Shown: positions 6,420-6,721 of the stretch, piece by piece | Position numbering within the stretch: the first letter of the stretch is position 1 | Layout: every line of letters starts with the position of its first letter | NCBI GenBank assembly: GCA_945906975.1 | Contig: CAMDRY010000176.1 | Span: forward strand, 1 to 6,721 | Source: Bordetella parapertussis | GTDB lineage: Bacteria; Pseudomonadota; Gammaproteobacteria; Burkholderiales; SG8-39 | Length of the DNA: 6,721 bases | Direction of reading: 5' to 3' | Program-made: the position numbers and the translations under genes | The notes under the pieces: model-generated | What the model was told of the DNA's origin: nothing | Seen by the model: only the letters and a program-made list of their open reading frames with translations | Database searches by the model: none

Positions 6420-6721
6420 TTACGCAGCAGTTTTTTCGCGGGCGACAAGAACCTTGTCCACCAAACCGTAGGCCACTGATTCCTCGGCCGAGAGGAAATT
6501 ATCCCGGTCGGTATCTTTCACCAGCTTTTCCACCTCTTGGCCAGAATGCTTGGCCATGATTTTATTCAACACATCCTTGAGGTAGAGGATTTCCCTGGCG
6601 TGAATTTCAATATCCGACGCCTGTCCCTGGAATCCGCCCATGGGCTGGTGAATCATCACGCGGGAATTAGGCAGGCAAAACCGCTTACCCTTGGCCCCGG
6701 CGGTGAGCAGCAAGGCCCCCA
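6420..6721 (-). CDS. clpP: ATP-dependent Clp protease proteolytic subunit ClpP, C-terminal part (5' end outside window)
   Basis: Serine peptidase that forms a two-ring, 14-subunit chamber and is fed by ClpX. Only the last 100 complete codons are present, about half the usual 195-210 residues. The first complete codons read Gly-Ala-Leu-Leu-Leu-Thr-Ala-Gly, and the preceding partial codon ends in TG, fitting the conserved Ser-Met-Gly-Ala motif. The catalytic Ser therefore lies one codon beyond the window edge. The catalytic His is visible in MIHQPMGG (codon 6650-6648) and the catalytic Asp in DRDNFLSA (codon 6503-6501). The TTG at 6713 is an internal Leu codon, not a start. The stop is TAA at 6422-6420, and clpX follows in the same operon. 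Confidence 0.98.
   Translation of the reverse strand, partial: GALLLTAGAKGKRFCLPNSRVMIHQPMGGFQGQASDIEIHAREILYLKDVLNKIMAKHSGQEVEKLVKDTDRDNFLSAEESVAYGLVDKVLVAREKTAA

Noticed and set aside
6420..6713. A short separate gene starting at 6713
   Set aside because: The apparent start is TTG, an internal Leu codon of ClpP. The open frame continues to the window edge with conserved ClpP residues.

Overview
The window is a conserved chromosomal proteostasis block of a Gram-negative proteobacterium. Every supported gene lies on the minus strand, so transcription runs from high to low coordinates: clpP (3' end only), clpX, lon, hupB, tRNA-Val(TAC), tRNA-Asp(GTC), ppiD (5' part only). The order clp-lon-hupB-ppiD is typical of Beta- and Gammaproteobacteria. 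The two tRNAs between hupB and ppiD, and the PpiD N-terminus beginning MFDFVH, look most like a betaproteobacterium (Nitrosomonadales-like). That placement is inference from memory and was not tested by search.

Layout from high to low coordinates. 6721-6420 holds the C-terminal part of ClpP; the window edge falls just after the expected catalytic Ser. After 29 nt comes complete clpX (6390-5122). A 252-nt gap (5121-4870) carries three adjacent inverted repeats, a probable clpX terminator, and a good sigma-32 type heat-shock promoter for lon. Lon (4869-2455) is complete with all catalytic motifs. A 295-nt gap holds a strong sigma-70 type promoter and Shine-Dalgarno for hupB (2159-1887), which starts with GTG. 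tRNA-Val and tRNA-Asp follow at 52 and 16 nt with no terminator between, then a strong terminator at 1657-1625. The next ~280 nt are non-coding and contain a weak promoter candidate and a terminator-like hairpin only 30 nt before ppiD. PpiD runs off the left edge after 447 codons.

The genes belong together functionally. ClpXP and Lon are the ATP-dependent proteases of the cytoplasm. HU is a nucleoid protein reported as a Lon substrate in E. coli. PpiD is a membrane-anchored periplasmic chaperone at the Sec exit.

No new multi-gene system is visible. The most unusual signal is inside PpiD. The expected first beta strand of the parvulin domain (ASHIL-type motif) is missing from its normal place, and a matching motif sits right after the last strand, as if the domain were circularly permuted. 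Secondary points are the possible attenuator before ppiD, the stacked dyads after clpX, and a small hairpin in the lon leader.
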